Shown here piece after piece: positions 55,763 to 64,000 of a stretch of 64,000 nucleotides of DNA (within the stretch, counting starts at the first letter, position 1; each line of letters starts with the position of its first letter). The notes under the pieces are model-generated. The model did not search any database. It worked only from the letters and a program-made list of their open reading frames with translations, and was not told the origin of the DNA. The stretch is from Burkholderia sp. WSM2230 (GTDB lineage: Bacteria; Pseudomonadota; Gammaproteobacteria; Burkholderiales; Burkholderiaceae): NCBI RefSeq assembly GCF_000472445.1, contig NZ_AXAJ01000002.1, positions 1 through 64,000 of the forward strand, given 5' to 3'. The position numbers and the translations under genes were made by a program.

Positions 55763-56920
55763 TCAGATCAGCGAACCTTGCAGGCTGTCCAGCAGTTTGC
55801 GCACGGGCGCCGGCACACCGAATGAGTCGAGATCGCTGAGCGCCACCCAGGCCGTTTGCGCATCGCCGAGCGCGGCGAGCGCGCCCACGCCTCGATCCAG
55901 TTCAGCGAGCCGCGGCTCGATATCCAGCTTGAAATGCGTGAAGACATGCGTAAGCGGCGCGAGCCGGAAGACGCCACCTGCGCTGCCGAACTCTTCAGCG
56001 CGGGCCGCGAGCGCGGCTTCGTCGGCGGCTTCCGGCAAGCTCCATAAACCGCCCCAGATACCCGACGGCGGGCGCTTTTCGAGCATGACCGCATTGCCGT
56101 CGCGCAGCACCAGCATCCAGGTGCGGCGGGTCGGCACGGCTTTCTTCGGGCGCGCCGCCGGCAGTTCGCGCTGACGCCCGGTCACGTTGGCCACGCAGTC
56201 AGAAGCAAACGGACAACGCGGGCAATCCGGCTTGCCGCGCATGCACAATGTGGCGCCCAGATCCATCAAGCCTTGCGTGTACGAGCTGACTTCGTCGTCC
56301 GAGGCATTGGACGGCAACAGCGATTCCGCCAGCGTCCACATCGCATTCTCGACCTTCTTCTCGCCGGGGAAACCTTCCACGCCGAACACGCGCGCGAGCA
56401 CGCGCTTCACGTTGCCGTCGAGAATCGTCGCGCGCGCGCCGAAGGCAAACGACGCGATCGCGGCCGCCGTCGATCGGCCGATTCCGGGCAGTTCCGCAAG
56501 CTCTTCCACCGAAGCGGGAAACGCGCCGCCATGCTGTTCGACGACCGCCTGCGCGCAGCGATGCAGATTGCGCGCGCGCGTGTAGTAGCCGAGGCCGGCC
56601 CACAGCGCCATGACGTCGTCGACAGGCGCCGCGGCCAGCGCGGCAACATCCGGAAAACGCGCGAGAAATTTCGCGTAGTACGGAATCACCGTCGATACCT
56701 GCGTCTGCTGCAACATGATTTCCGACAGCCAGATCCGATACGGATCACGCGTGTTCTGCCACGGCAGGTCATGGCGGCCGTGCTTGCGCTGCCACGCAAT
56801 CAGCCGCGAAGCGAAATGTGAAGTTAGCGGCGATGCGGATGATGCGGATGAATCGGACAAAGCACGCGTGGCGGACGGCGACAACGGCTGTGCAGAGCGC
56901 GGAATTAAGCGGGAAGGCAT
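55763..56920 (-). CDS. mutY: A/G-specific adenine glycosylase
   Basis: A 385-residue DNA repair enzyme that removes adenine mispaired with 8-oxoguanine. The catalytic Glu is in SEIMLQQTQV, the helix-hairpin-helix reads LPGIGRSTAAAI, the catalytic Asp is in ILDGNVKRVL, and the 4Fe-4S cluster has the spacing C-X6-C-X2-C-X5-C (CMRGKPDCPRCPFASDC). The C-terminal Nudix-like 8-oxoG-recognition domain is present. ATG 56920 is 7 bases after the mutM stop; the frame open to 57121 overlaps mutM. Residues 1-35 are a Ser/Ala-rich extension. Confidence 0.95.
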   Translation of the reverse strand: MPSRLIPRSAQPLSPSATRALSDSSASSASPLTSHFASRLIAWQRKHGRHDLPWQNTRDPYRIWLSEIMLQQTQVSTVIPYYAKFLARFPDVAALAAAPVDDVMALWAGLGYYTRARNLHRCAQAVVEQHGGAFPASVEELAELPGIGRSTAAAIASFAFGARATILDGNVKRVLARVFGVEGFPGEKKVENAMWTLAESLLPSNASDDEVSSYTQGLMDLGATLCMRGKPDCPRCPFASDCVANVTGRQRELPAARPKKAVPTRRTWMLVLRDGNAVMLEKRPPSGIWGGLWSLPEAADEAALAARAEEFGSAGGVFRLAPLTHVFTHFKLDIEPRLAELDRGVGALAALGDAQTAWVALSDLDSFGVPAPVRKLLDSLQGSLI

Positions 56921-56927
56921 GGGAAAT

Positions 56928-57758
56928 TTAGCGCTGGCAGGTGGGACAAAAGTAAGTGGAGCGCTGACCTTGCACGATCTGTCTGATCGGTGTGGCACAC
57001 ACGCGGCACGGCTCGCCCGCGCGATCATAGACGAAATAGTCCAGCTGGAAATAACCGCTCTCGCCGTTGCTGCCGACGAAATCGCGCAGCGTGCTGCCGC
57101 CCTTTTCGATAGCCGCCGCAAGCGTCACGCGCACGGCGTCGGCCAACAGCCCATAGCGCACGAGCGAAACGCGGCCCGCTGCCGTAGTGGGCCGAATGCC
57201 CGCGCGAAAAAGGCTCTCCGACGCATAGATATTTCCCACGCCGACCACGATTTCGCCCGCCAGCAGCGCCTGTTTCACCGACACCTTGCGCCCACGCGTG
57301 AGCCGATGCATCAGCGCGCCCGAGAATGCCGGCGAAAACGGCTCGACGCCGAGACTGGCAAGCAGCGGATGCCCGAGCACGTCGCCGGCTTCGCGCGGAT
57401 GCCAAAGCACCGCGCCGAAGCGTCGAGGGTCGCGAAAGCGCAAAATGAAGTCGTCGAAAATCCAGTCGACGTGATCGTGTCTGGCCGCGGCCGGCGGATG
57501 CGGCACGTGCCGCAACACGCGCAGCGTCCCTGTCATGCCAAGATGCACGATGAACCAGCCCGCGTCGGTTTCGAACAGCAGATACTTGCCGCGCCGCTCG
57601 ACGTTGCGCACCACATGGCCGCGCAAGGTTTTCGCGAGATCCGCCGGAATCGGCCACCGCAGCGCGGGCGTGCGCACCTCGACGCGCTCGACCTTACGGC
57701 CGGCAACATACGGTTCGATTCCCCGTCGGGTAACCTCAACTTCTGGCAACTCTGGCAT
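56928..57758 (-). CDS. mutM: Formamidopyrimidine-DNA glycosylase
   Basis: A 276-residue bifunctional glycosylase/AP lyase for 8-oxoguanine. After loss of Met, the N-terminal Pro is the nucleophile and the next Glu is catalytic ([13 protein letters not shown]). The C-terminal zinc finger is CRVCATPI and CPTCQR. ATG 57758 is certain because the N-terminal Pro is required; the longer frame to 57908 cannot be active. It forms an operon with mutY on the minus strand and is divergent from the TPR gene. Confidence 0.97.
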   Translation of the reverse strand: MPELPEVEVTRRGIEPYVAGRKVERVEVRTPALRWPIPADLAKTLRGHVVRNVERRGKYLLFETDAGWFIVHLGMTGTLRVLRHVPHPPAAARHDHVDWIFDDFILRFRDPRRFGAVLWHPREAGDVLGHPLLASLGVEPFSPAFSGALMHRLTRGRKVSVKQALLAGEIVVGVGNIYASESLFRAGIRPTTAAGRVSLVRYGLLADAVRVTLAAAIEKGGSTLRDFVGSNGESGYFQLDYFVYDRAGEPCRVCATPIRQIVQGQRSTYFCPTCQR

Positions 57759-57845
57759 GTCTAACTGGTCTGCAACTTGCGTGAGCGGTTGTGCGCGTAT
57801 TGTAGCGAGCGCGTTACAATCGTCCGAAACATTGAACGGATTTCC

Positions 57846-59687
57846 ATGAACTTGTCCTTCGTGAAGCTGTTTTCGAAGCGCCCGGCCAGCGCATTCCGTG
57901 TACCGCACGCAGTGTCCGCCCGGCGCTCGCTTGGTGCTGCCGCGCTAGCCCTGTGGGCGTTCGCCGCAATGCCCGCGCACGCGCAGGACCCCTCGCCGGA
58001 TTCGGACGACAACTCGGTCACATTGAGCGATCCGCTCGGCCCGCCGTCGGCGGACGAACAGAAGGCGCTGCCCAACGTACAGCTGACGAGCCAGATCGTA
58101 TTCCAGGTGCTCGCCGCCGAAGTGGCGCTGCAACGCAATCAGCCGGCGCCTGCCTACCAGACGTATCTTGCGCTCACGCGCGATACGCACGATCCGCGTA
58201 TGGCGCAGCGCGCCACCGAAATCGCGCTGGCCGCGCAAAGTCCGTCGGACGCACTGGCCGCCGCGCAATTGTGGCAGCAGTATGCGCCGAACTCCGAGCG
58301 CGCCGCCCAGCTGGACGCGTCGCTGCTCGTGCTGTCGGGCAAGCCGGACGACGCCGAGCCGCTGCTCACGCGCGAACTCGCCCGAGTGCCGGCTGACAAT
58401 CGCGGCAATGCGATTCTCGCGCTGCAATTGTTGCTGTCGCGCGGACCGAACCGGGTCGGCGGCCTGCACGTGTTGCAGGACATGCTGAAGAACGACATGA
58501 ACCGGCCGGAAGCGCAATTGGCGATCGCGCGTCAGCAACTGGTTGCGGACGACGCGCCCGGCGCGCACAAGTCGCTCCAGCAGGCGCTCGCGCTCAAGCC
58601 CGACTATTTGCCGGCGGCGTTGATGCTGTCGCAAATGGGCCCGGAGGAGCGCAAGGAAGGCATTGCGTCGCTCGAAAAATACGTGCAGCAAAACCCGAAA
58701 TCGCATGACGCGCGCCTCGCGCTCGCGCAAATGTATCTCGCGAGCGACCGTCTGGAAGACGCGCAAAAGCAGTTCGAGGTGATGCACAAGGCGAACGCGA
58801 ACGACCTCACACCGCTCATGGCGTTGGCGCTCATCAAGATCCAGCAGAAGAATTTCAACGACGCCCAGGGCTACCTCACGCAGTACGCGCAGCAGGCCGA
58901 GAAGACGCCCGGCGCGGACCCGGGCCAGGCGTATATCTACCTTGCGCAGTTGTCGCTGGAACAGAAGAACGAGGCGGCTGCGGCCGACTGGCTGAGCAAG
59001 ATCTCGCCCGCGAGCCAGCAGTATCTGTCGGCGCAGATCACGCGCGCGCAACTGCTCGCCAAGCAGGGCAAGCCCGACGACGCGCGCCGGCAGCTCGCCA
59101 GCCTGCGGCCCGCCGATCCGCGCGACCAGGCTGTCGTCGCGCGCACCGACGCCGCGATCCTGTTCGATGCCAAGCGCTATCCGGAAGCCGAAACGCGCCT
59201 GCAACAGGCCACGGCCTCGTTCCCGGACGACCCCGATCTGACCTACGACTACGCGATGGCCGCCGAAAAGAATGGCCATTTCGACACAATGGAAGCGCAA
59301 TTGCGCAAGCTGATCCAGACGCAGCCGGACAATCCCCAGGCGTACAACGCGCTCGGCTATTCGCTGGCCGATCGCAATCAGCGTCTCGCGGAAGCCGACA
59401 AGCTGGTCGAAAAGGCCTCCTCGCTTGCGCCGAACGACGCTTTCATCATGGACAGCGTCGGCTGGGTCAAGTACCGCATGGGCGACACAACGGACGCGAT
59501 CCGGCTGCTGCGCAAGGCCTACACCATTCAGCCGAACGCCGAAATCGGCGCACATCTCGGCGAAGTGCTGTGGAAAGCCGGCGACCAGGACCAGGCTCGC
59601 GCCGCCTTTCGTGAGGCGCGCAAGCTCGAACCGGACAACGAAACGCTCGTCAAAACGCTGCAACGTCTTCAGGTGAACGATCTTTGA
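57846..59687 (+). CDS. Exported tetratricopeptide-repeat protein
   Basis: A 613-residue protein with a signal peptide ending AMPAHA (near residue 46) followed by a helical superhelix of TPR units through the C-terminus. The clearest are [63 protein letters not shown] and [19 protein letters not shown]. It is probably a periplasmic or membrane-associated scaffold. It is the first gene of a run with lolB and ispE, and its stop overlaps the lolB start. Its position before lolB suggests an envelope-assembly role, but none is shown. Confidence 0.88.
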   Translation: MNLSFVKLFSKRPASAFRVPHAVSARRSLGAAALALWAFAAMPAHAQDPSPDSDDNSVTLSDPLGPPSADEQKALPNVQLTSQIVFQVLAAEVALQRNQPAPAYQTYLALTRDTHDPRMAQRATEIALAAQSPSDALAAAQLWQQYAPNSERAAQLDASLLVLSGKPDDAEPLLTRELARVPADNRGNAILALQLLLSRGPNRVGGLHVLQDMLKNDMNRPEAQLAIARQQLVADDAPGAHKSLQQALALKPDYLPAALMLSQMGPEERKEGIASLEKYVQQNPKSHDARLALAQMYLASDRLEDAQKQFEVMHKANANDLTPLMALALIKIQQKNFNDAQGYLTQYAQQAEKTPGADPGQAYIYLAQLSLEQKNEAAAADWLSKISPASQQYLSAQITRAQLLAKQGKPDDARRQLASLRPADPRDQAVVARTDAAILFDAKRYPEAETRLQQATASFPDDPDLTYDYAMAAEKNGHFDTMEAQLRKLIQTQPDNPQAYNALGYSLADRNQRLAEADKLVEKASSLAPNDAFIMDSVGWVKYRMGDTTDAIRLLRKAYTIQPNAEIGAHLGEVLWKAGDQDQARAAFREARKLEPDNETLVKTLQRLQVNDL

Positions 59688-60319
59688 TGCGTCTTTCCAG
59701 TCTTGATACTTCTTTCCGGGCACCGCGTCGTGCGGCGCTCGGGCTCGCCGCAGCCGCCGTTCTTGTTCTGGCCGGCTGCGCGTCGGTAAAACCGCAAGGG
59801 CCGTCCACGTCGAATGCCGCAACCGCGGTGACAGCGCAAACTAGCCGCGCTTACCAGGGCCGTTTCGCTGTCCAGTACAACGATCAGAATGGCCAGCAGC
59901 GCAATGCGTACGGCAATTTCTCGTGGCAGGAAACCGGCGACACCGTCACCCTGCAGTTGCGTAATCCGCTTGGGCAGACGCTCGCAATCGTGACCTCGTC
60001 GCCGGCTTCGGCCACGCTCGAGTTGCCGAACCGTCAGCCGCTCACCGCCGATAACGTGTCCACGCTGATGCAGAACGCGCTTGGCTTTGCACTGCCTGTC
60101 GAAGGCTTGCGTTACTGGCTGCAACCTTCGCCCGCGCCCACTTCGCGCGCGAAAACGGAAAAGGACCCCGAGCAGCCGTCGCGCCTGAAGGAGATCACCC
60201 AGGACGGCTGGACGATCGACTATCTCGCCTACGCCGAGCCGCCCGCCACCGGGGTGAAGCGCGTGAATCTGACGCGCGCTGAGCCGCCGCTCGACATCAA
60301 GCTTGTGCTGGACCAGTAA
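59687..60319 (+). CDS. lolB: Outer-membrane lipoprotein LolB
   Basis: A 210-residue lipoprotein with a signal sequence and lipobox LVLAGC (Cys near residue 30). LolB accepts lipoproteins from LolA and inserts them in the outer membrane. [41 protein letters not shown] is the family N-terminal strand pattern. ATG 59687 overlaps the TGA of the TPR gene; a TTG three bases before it is not needed. It is followed by ispE, the usual lolB-ispE order. Confidence 0.92.
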   Translation: MRLSSLDTSFRAPRRAALGLAAAAVLVLAGCASVKPQGPSTSNAATAVTAQTSRAYQGRFAVQYNDQNGQQRNAYGNFSWQETGDTVTLQLRNPLGQTLAIVTSSPASATLELPNRQPLTADNVSTLMQNALGFALPVEGLRYWLQPSPAPTSRAKTEKDPEQPSRLKEITQDGWTIDYLAYAEPPATGVKRVNLTRAEPPLDIKLVLDQ

Positions 60320-60381
60320 ACGCGTGCTCTAGCGCGCTCTTGCCGCTTATTCGGCGCCTCGTTGGCGCATGTAGCCTCGAC

Positions 60382-61263
60382 ATGATCGAAACAACCAACT
60401 CGCTGCGCGATTGCCTCGCGCCAGCGAAGCTCAACCTGTTCCTGCACATCACCGGGCGTCGGCCGGACGGCTATCACACGCTGCAAACGGTTTTCCAGCT
60501 ACTCGACTGGGGCGACACGCTGCACTTCACGCGGCGCGCAGACGGGCTGATCACACGCAGCACCGAAATCGCCGACGTGCCGCCGGAACACGACCTCACC
60601 GTGCGCGCAGCCAACCTGCTCAAAGCACACACGGGCTCGCCGCAAGGCGTCGATATAGAAATTGAAAAGCGCCTGCCGATGGGCGCCGGGCTCGGCGGCG
60701 GCAGTTCGGACGCGGCGACCACGCTGCTCGCGCTGAACCGGCTGTGGAACCTCAACCTGCCGCGCCTCGAATTGCGGGAGCTGGCATTGAAGCTAGGCGC
60801 CGACGTGCCGTTCTTCGTTTTTGGAAAAAATGCGTTCGCGCAGGGTGTCGGAGAAGCATTAGACGTTGTACAATTGCCGCCGCGTCATTTCCTGGTAGTG
60901 ACGCCGAGGGTTCATGTTCCGACTGCAGCGATTTTTTCCGAAAAAGCGTTGACAAGAGATTCAAAAGCCCTCACAATTACGGACTTTCCTGCAGAACTTA
61001 GCTGCAACACTGAATGGCCAGAAAGTTTCGGCCGCAATGACATGCAGCAGGTTGTCGTAGGAAAGTACGCGGAAGTAGCGCAAGTGCTGCGATGGTTTGA
61101 AAATATCGCGCCGGCGCGGATGTCCGGATCTGGTGCAAGTGTCTTTGCAGCGTTCCGTAGCAAAGCTGAAGCAGAAGCGGCGCAAGCCAAACTGCCAGCC
61201 GAATGGAACAGCGCAGTGGCCGCCAGTCTGGAAGTGCATCCACTCTTTGCTTTCGCGTCATAG
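60382..61263 (+). CDS. ispE: 4-diphosphocytidyl-2-C-methyl-D-erythritol kinase
   Basis: A 293-residue GHMP kinase of the non-mevalonate isoprenoid pathway. [22 protein letters not shown] marks the substrate site, and [14 protein letters not shown] is the ATP-binding glycine-rich motif. ATG 60382 (MIETTNS) is chosen; the longer frame from 60340 is not family-like. The last third of the gene (after about 60830) is less GC-rich and uses rarer codons than the rest; a strong internal promoter lies there. Confidence 0.95.
   Translation: MIETTNSLRDCLAPAKLNLFLHITGRRPDGYHTLQTVFQLLDWGDTLHFTRRADGLITRSTEIADVPPEHDLTVRAANLLKAHTGSPQGVDIEIEKRLPMGAGLGGGSSDAATTLLALNRLWNLNLPRLELRELALKLGADVPFFVFGKNAFAQGVGEALDVVQLPPRHFLVVTPRVHVPTAAIFSEKALTRDSKALTITDFPAELSCNTEWPESFGRNDMQQVVVGKYAEVAQVLRWFENIAPARMSGSGASVFAAFRSKAEAEAAQAKLPAEWNSAVAASLEVHPLFAFAS
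60949..60977 (+). promoter_or_regulatory. Sigma-70 promoter inside ispE for tRNA-Gln and prs
   Basis: A perfect -35 TTGACA (60949-60954) is followed after exactly 17 bases by CACAAT (60972-60977), a four-of-six -10 match. It reads toward tRNA-Gln (61316) and prs (61438), which otherwise lack an obvious promoter. The leader would be about 330 bases to the tRNA. Confidence 0.55.
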
Positions 61264-61315
61264 GTTTTGCATCGTCGAACGAAACTCCACGTTCGGCGGA
61301 GCTCAAAGTTAGTGT

Positions 61316-61392
61316 AGGGGAGTCGCCAAGCTGGTTAAGGCACCGGATTTTGATTCCGGCATGCAAAGGTTCGAATCCTTTCTCCCCTGCCA
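61316..61392 (+). tRNA. tRNA-Gln (anticodon TTG)
   Basis: A complete cloverleaf can be drawn. The acceptor stem AGGGGAG pairs with CTCCCCT, the anticodon stem CCGGA/TCCGG closes the loop TTTTGAT with anticodon TTG, the T-loop is GGTTCGAATCC, and the encoded CCA ends at 61392. It lies between ispE and prs, both on the same strand. Confidence 0.97.
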
Positions 61393-61437
61393 AAATTCTC
61401 GCAGTTCCCCTCGCCCCCAGCCTGAAGCAGGTGCACG

Positions 61438-62394
61438 ATGAGCAGCCATGACGGCCTGATGGTTTTTACTGGCAACGCAAATCCCGCGCTTGCACAGGAA
61501 GTCGTCAAAATCCTCGGTATTCCCCTCGGCAAAGCAATGGTTAGCCGTTTCTCGGACGGTGAAATCCAGGTCGAGATTCAGGAAAACGTGCGCGGCAAAG
61601 ACGTGTTTGTTCTGCAGTCCACGTGCGCACCGGCGAATGACAACCTGATGGAACTGATGATCATGGTCGACGCGCTCAAGCGCGCGTCCGCCGGCCGGAT
61701 CACCGCAGCCATCCCCTACTTCGGTTATGCACGCCAGGATCGCCGCCCGCGTTCGGCGCGCGTCGCCATCTCGGCGAAGATCGTGGCGAACATGCTGGAA
61801 ATCGCGGGCGTCGAGCGGATCATCACGATGGATCTGCACGCCGACCAGATTCAAGGCTTCTTCGACATTCCGGTCGACAACATCTACGCTACGCCCGTGC
61901 TGCTCGGCGATTTGCGCAAGCAGAACTACGAGAACCTGCTGGTCGTTTCGCCGGACGTCGGCGGCGTGGTGCGTGCCCGGGCATTGGCGAAGCAGCTGAA
62001 CTGCGACCTTGCAATCATCGACAAACGCCGCCCGAAGGCGAACGTTGCCGAAGTGATGAACATCATCGGCGAGGTTGAAGGCCGCACGTGCGTGATCATG
62101 GACGACATGGTCGACACCGCCGGCACGCTCTGCAAGGCAGCACAGGTTTTGAAGGAACGTGGCGCGAAACAGGTTTTCGCTTATGCCACCCATCCGGTTC
62201 TGTCGGGCGGTGCCGGCGAGCGCATCGCTGCATCCGCTCTGGACGAACTGGTCGTCACGGACACGATCCCGCTCGGCGATGAAGCCCGCTCGTGCGCGAA
62301 GATCCGTTCGCTGACCAGCGCCGGCTTGCTGGCCGAAACGTTCTCGCGCATCCGCCGGGGCGATTCGGTCATGTCGCTGTTCGCTGAAAGTTAA
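61438..62394 (+). CDS. prs: Ribose-phosphate pyrophosphokinase
   Basis: A 318-residue PRPP synthetase, making phosphoribosyl pyrophosphate from ribose-5-phosphate and ATP for nucleotide, His and Trp synthesis. ATP-binding [16 protein letters not shown] and [17 protein letters not shown] are visible, and the PRPP-binding motif is [12 protein letters not shown]. Its length matches class I enzymes. It follows tRNA-Gln by 45 bases and ends in a terminator; rplY and pth lie downstream. Confidence 0.97.
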   Translation: MSSHDGLMVFTGNANPALAQEVVKILGIPLGKAMVSRFSDGEIQVEIQENVRGKDVFVLQSTCAPANDNLMELMIMVDALKRASAGRITAAIPYFGYARQDRRPRSARVAISAKIVANMLEIAGVERIITMDLHADQIQGFFDIPVDNIYATPVLLGDLRKQNYENLLVVSPDVGGVVRARALAKQLNCDLAIIDKRRPKANVAEVMNIIGEVEGRTCVIMDDMVDTAGTLCKAAQVLKERGAKQVFAYATHPVLSGGAGERIAASALDELVVTDTIPLGDEARSCAKIRSLTSAGLLAETFSRIRRGDSVMSLFAES

Positions 62395-62403
62395 GTATTT
62401 GTG

Positions 62404-62442
62404 AAAGCGCAGTTGCCGCTTCGTGCGGCATAGCGCGCTTTT
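62404..62442 (+). terminator. Terminator after prs
   Basis: AAAGCGC (62404-62410) pairs with GCGCTTT (62435-62441), enclosing an inner TGCCGC/GCGGCA stem. The T-run is short (four Ts), so it may be leaky. Confidence 0.65.
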
Positions 62443-62449
62443 GCACAAT

Positions 62450-62541
62450 CGGCATGAACGGACGAAGGTTCATGCCGCAGCTCTGGGGCCTCAGCCATAA
62501 CGGCTTGCGGGCCCCGTTTTTACTGCCTGGTCGCGGGCAGT
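62450..62541 (+). promoter_or_regulatory. Series of hairpins in the prs-rplY gap (possible rplY leader)
   Basis: Three further stem-loops follow the prs terminator. CGGCATGAAC/GTTCATGCCG spans 62450-62477. GGGGCC/GGCCCC with an inner AGCC/GGCT stem spans 62485-62515 and ends in TTTTT, as an attenuator would. ACTGCC/GGCAGT spans 62522-62541, directly before the rplY Shine-Dalgarno. No -10 box is seen between the T-run and the start, so rplY mRNA probably passes through these structures. Autogenous control by L25 is known in gammaproteobacteria; here it is inference. Confidence 0.5.
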
Positions 62542-62557
62542 GCATTGGAGATTCAAA

Positions 62558-63175
62558 ATGAAAGTTGTCGCTTTCGAGCGTTCTTTGCAAGGTACGGGTG
62601 CGAGCCGCCGCCTGCGTAACTCGGGCAAGACCCCGGGCATCGTATATGGCGCTGGTGCTGAAACGCAATTGGTCGAACTGGACCACAACGCGCTGTGGCA
62701 CGCGCTGAAGAAAGAAGTTTTCCATTCGTCGATTCTCGATCTGGAAATCGGTGGCAAGTCGCAGCAGGTTCTGCTGCGCGACGTGCAATACCATCCGTTC
62801 CGTCAGCTCGTGCTGCACGTGGACTTCCAGCGTGTCGACGCAACGAAGAAGCTGCACACCAAGGTGCCGCTGCACTTCATGAACCAGGAAACCAACCCGG
62901 CAGTGAAGCTGTCGAGCGCGGTGATCTCGCACGTCGTCAACGAACTGGAAGTCGAGTGCCTGCCGTCGGCACTGCCGGAATTCCTCGAAGTCGACCTGGC
63001 CAAGATCGAAGCTGGTCAATCGGTTCACGCCAAGGACATCCCGCTGCCCGCAGGCGTGTCGCTGGTTGCTCACGTCGACGCTGAAAACCCGGTCGTCGCT
63101 TCGGCAACGATCCCGGCTGGCGCCGTGTCGGAAAGCGACGCTGCTGCCGCTGAAGGCGAAACGCCGGCTGCTTGA
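62558..63175 (+). CDS. rplY: 50S ribosomal protein L25/general stress protein Ctc
   Basis: A 205-residue long-type L25 (Ctc form). The N-terminal L25 domain (about residues 1-95; [31 protein letters not shown]) binds 5S rRNA, and the C-terminal TL5-like beta domain (100-190) is the extension found outside enterics. The tail is Ala/Glu-rich. GGAG lies ten bases before ATG 62558. Hairpins crowd its leader, and a strong terminator follows. Confidence 0.96.
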   Translation: MKVVAFERSLQGTGASRRLRNSGKTPGIVYGAGAETQLVELDHNALWHALKKEVFHSSILDLEIGGKSQQVLLRDVQYHPFRQLVLHVDFQRVDATKKLHTKVPLHFMNQETNPAVKLSSAVISHVVNELEVECLPSALPEFLEVDLAKIEAGQSVHAKDIPLPAGVSLVAHVDAENPVVASATIPAGAVSESDAAAAEGETPAA

Positions 63176-63237
63176 GCGCGCTTCGCGCACCGAGCAAGCA
63201 ATCCTCTCGATCCGTTTCAATGAGACGGTCGACGTGA

Positions 63238-63269
63238 CCCGCCGAGGTTCGCCCCGGCGGGTTTTTTTT
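63238..63269 (+). terminator. Intrinsic terminator after rplY
   Basis: CCCGCCG (63238-63244) pairs with CGGCGGG (63255-63261), followed by eight Ts (63262-63269). Confidence 0.93.
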
Positions 63270-63325
63270 CGGTTTTTTTCGGCTCGGCCGTCGCCGGTTT
63301 CCGGGCCAGATGGACCCACGCAAAC

Positions 63326-63928
63326 ATGATCAAGCTGATCGTCGGACTCGGCAATCCGGGCGCCGAATACACCGTGACGCGCCACAACGCCGGCTTCTGG
63401 CTGGTCGACCAACTGGCGCGCGAAGCAGGCGCGACGCTGCGCGACGAGCGGCGCTTTCACGGCTTTTACGCGAAGGCGCGACTGCATGGCGAGGAAGTGC
63501 ATCTGCTCGAGCCGCAGACTTATATGAACCGCTCGGGTCAGTCGGTCGTCGCGCTTGCGCAGTTCTTCAAGATTCTGCCCGACGAGATTCTAGTGGCGCA
63601 CGACGAACTCGACATGCCGCCCGGCAGTGTGAAGCTGAAGCTCGGCGGCGGCAGCGGTGGTCATAACGGTTTGAAGGACATCACCGCGCATCTGTCGTCG
63701 CAGCAGTATTGGCGGCTGCGCATCGGCATCGGGCACCCGCGCGACCTGATTCCGGAGAGCGCACGCGCGGGCGTAAAGCCCGATGTCGCGAACTACGTGC
63801 TCAAGCCGCCGCGCCGCGAGGAGCAGGATGCGATCGACGCTTCCATCGAGCGCGCGCTCGCCGTCATGCCGCAGATCATCAAAGGCGAGCTTGAACGCGC
63901 GATGATGCAACTGCATCGCAATTCCTAA
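63326..63928 (+). CDS. pth: Peptidyl-tRNA hydrolase
   Basis: A 200-residue enzyme that releases peptides from prematurely dropped peptidyl-tRNAs. Catalytic and substrate residues are Asn10 (VGLGNPG), His20 (TRHNAGF) and Asp93 ([11 protein letters not shown]), and [13 protein letters not shown] is the second signature. It follows rplY after its terminator, the usual prs-rplY-pth order. The 72 bases after its stop to the end of the window hold no recognisable gene. Confidence 0.97.
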   Translation: MIKLIVGLGNPGAEYTVTRHNAGFWLVDQLAREAGATLRDERRFHGFYAKARLHGEEVHLLEPQTYMNRSGQSVVALAQFFKILPDEILVAHDELDMPPGSVKLKLGGGSGGHNGLKDITAHLSSQQYWRLRIGIGHPRDLIPESARAGVKPDVANYVLKPPRREEQDAIDASIERALAVMPQIIKGELERAMMQLHRNS

Positions 63929-64000
63929 CCGGTTTGTCGTGCACGGTGCCGCTGCGGCGGGCAAAGAGCGCACCGGCCGCCCGCCGTGGCGCCCGCACAG

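Noticed and set aside
57945..59822. Long 625-codon frame antisense to the TPR gene
   Set aside because: Arg/Leu-rich shadow of a GC-biased gene, with no domain.
61316..61392. tRNA-Gln as an integration site of a mobile element
   Set aside because: No integrase, no duplicated tRNA 3' end, and conserved housekeeping genes on both sides.

Overview
The window is GC-rich, densely coded chromosomal DNA from a betaproteobacterium of the Burkholderiaceae, most likely Paraburkholderia or Caballeronia. This rests on gene order (kdsD-kdsC-lptC-lptA-lptB-rpoN-hpf-ptsN-hprK-rapZ; a TPR gene-lolB-ispE-tRNA-Gln-prs-rplY-pth; apt next to a LysE exporter and a CPA2 antiporter), on protein resemblance, and on strong codon bias to G/C. 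The genus is inferred, not proven. No phage, insertion sequence, integrase or CRISPR array was seen.

Layout. 1-2.1 kb: the end of ilvA, a 9-bp tandem repeat, a cytosolic 5'-nucleotidase and queF. 2.1-6.4 kb: a D-amino-acid module (RidA, N-acyl-D-amino-acid deacylase, RpiR regulator, divergent PLP D-amino-acid deaminase) with two copies of a candidate operator between the divergent genes. 6.4-11.2 kb: a MarR repressor with a 14-helix efflux pump and a palindromic operator, an EcsC protein, an HSL-type esterase, a hexanucleotide repeat array and a CHRD protein. 11.2-19.3 kb: a candidate sRNA, then an EvgS/BvgS-like three-step phosphorelay (hybrid kinase, aquaporin, two NarL-type regulators) and the decayed remains of a third regulator. 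19.5-22 kb: an MFS gene with a minisatellite-coded linker and a divergent LysR gene.

22-27.7 kb: the most distinctive block, an operon for a B-family (ba3-like) haem-copper oxidase with subunits I and II, a 58-residue IIa-like peptide, two c4-like dihaem cytochromes and a trihaem cytochrome. A perfect FNR/Anr box lies upstream, so it is probably an oxygen-limitation-induced terminal oxidase. 27.8-30.6 kb: a chemoreceptor and a DUF4239 membrane protein. 30.7-37 kb: ssb, an MFS gene, uvrA and an AI-2E-family permease. 37-40.8 kb: an iron-uptake pair (TonB-dependent receptor and PepSY membrane protein) around a Fur box. 41-46.1 kb: purU, a DUF4743/Nudix protein, a LysE exporter, apt and a CPA2 antiporter.

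46.3-55.7 kb: the LPS-export, sigma-54 and nitrogen-PTS cluster. KdsD and KdsC make Kdo, LptC/A/B move LPS, RpoN is sigma-54, and HPF, PtsN, HprK and RapZ are regulators. 55.7-57.8 kb: the 8-oxoguanine repair pair mutY-mutM. 57.8-64 kb: a TPR protein, lolB, ispE, tRNA-Gln, prs, rplY and pth, with an internal promoter in ispE and a series of hairpins ahead of rplY.

Most of the window is core housekeeping DNA. The items most worth a second look are the FNR-linked oxidase operon, the candidate sRNA at about 11396-11494, the phosphorelay with its decayed third regulator, the D-amino-acid module operators, the rplY leader hairpins and the simple-sequence arrays.
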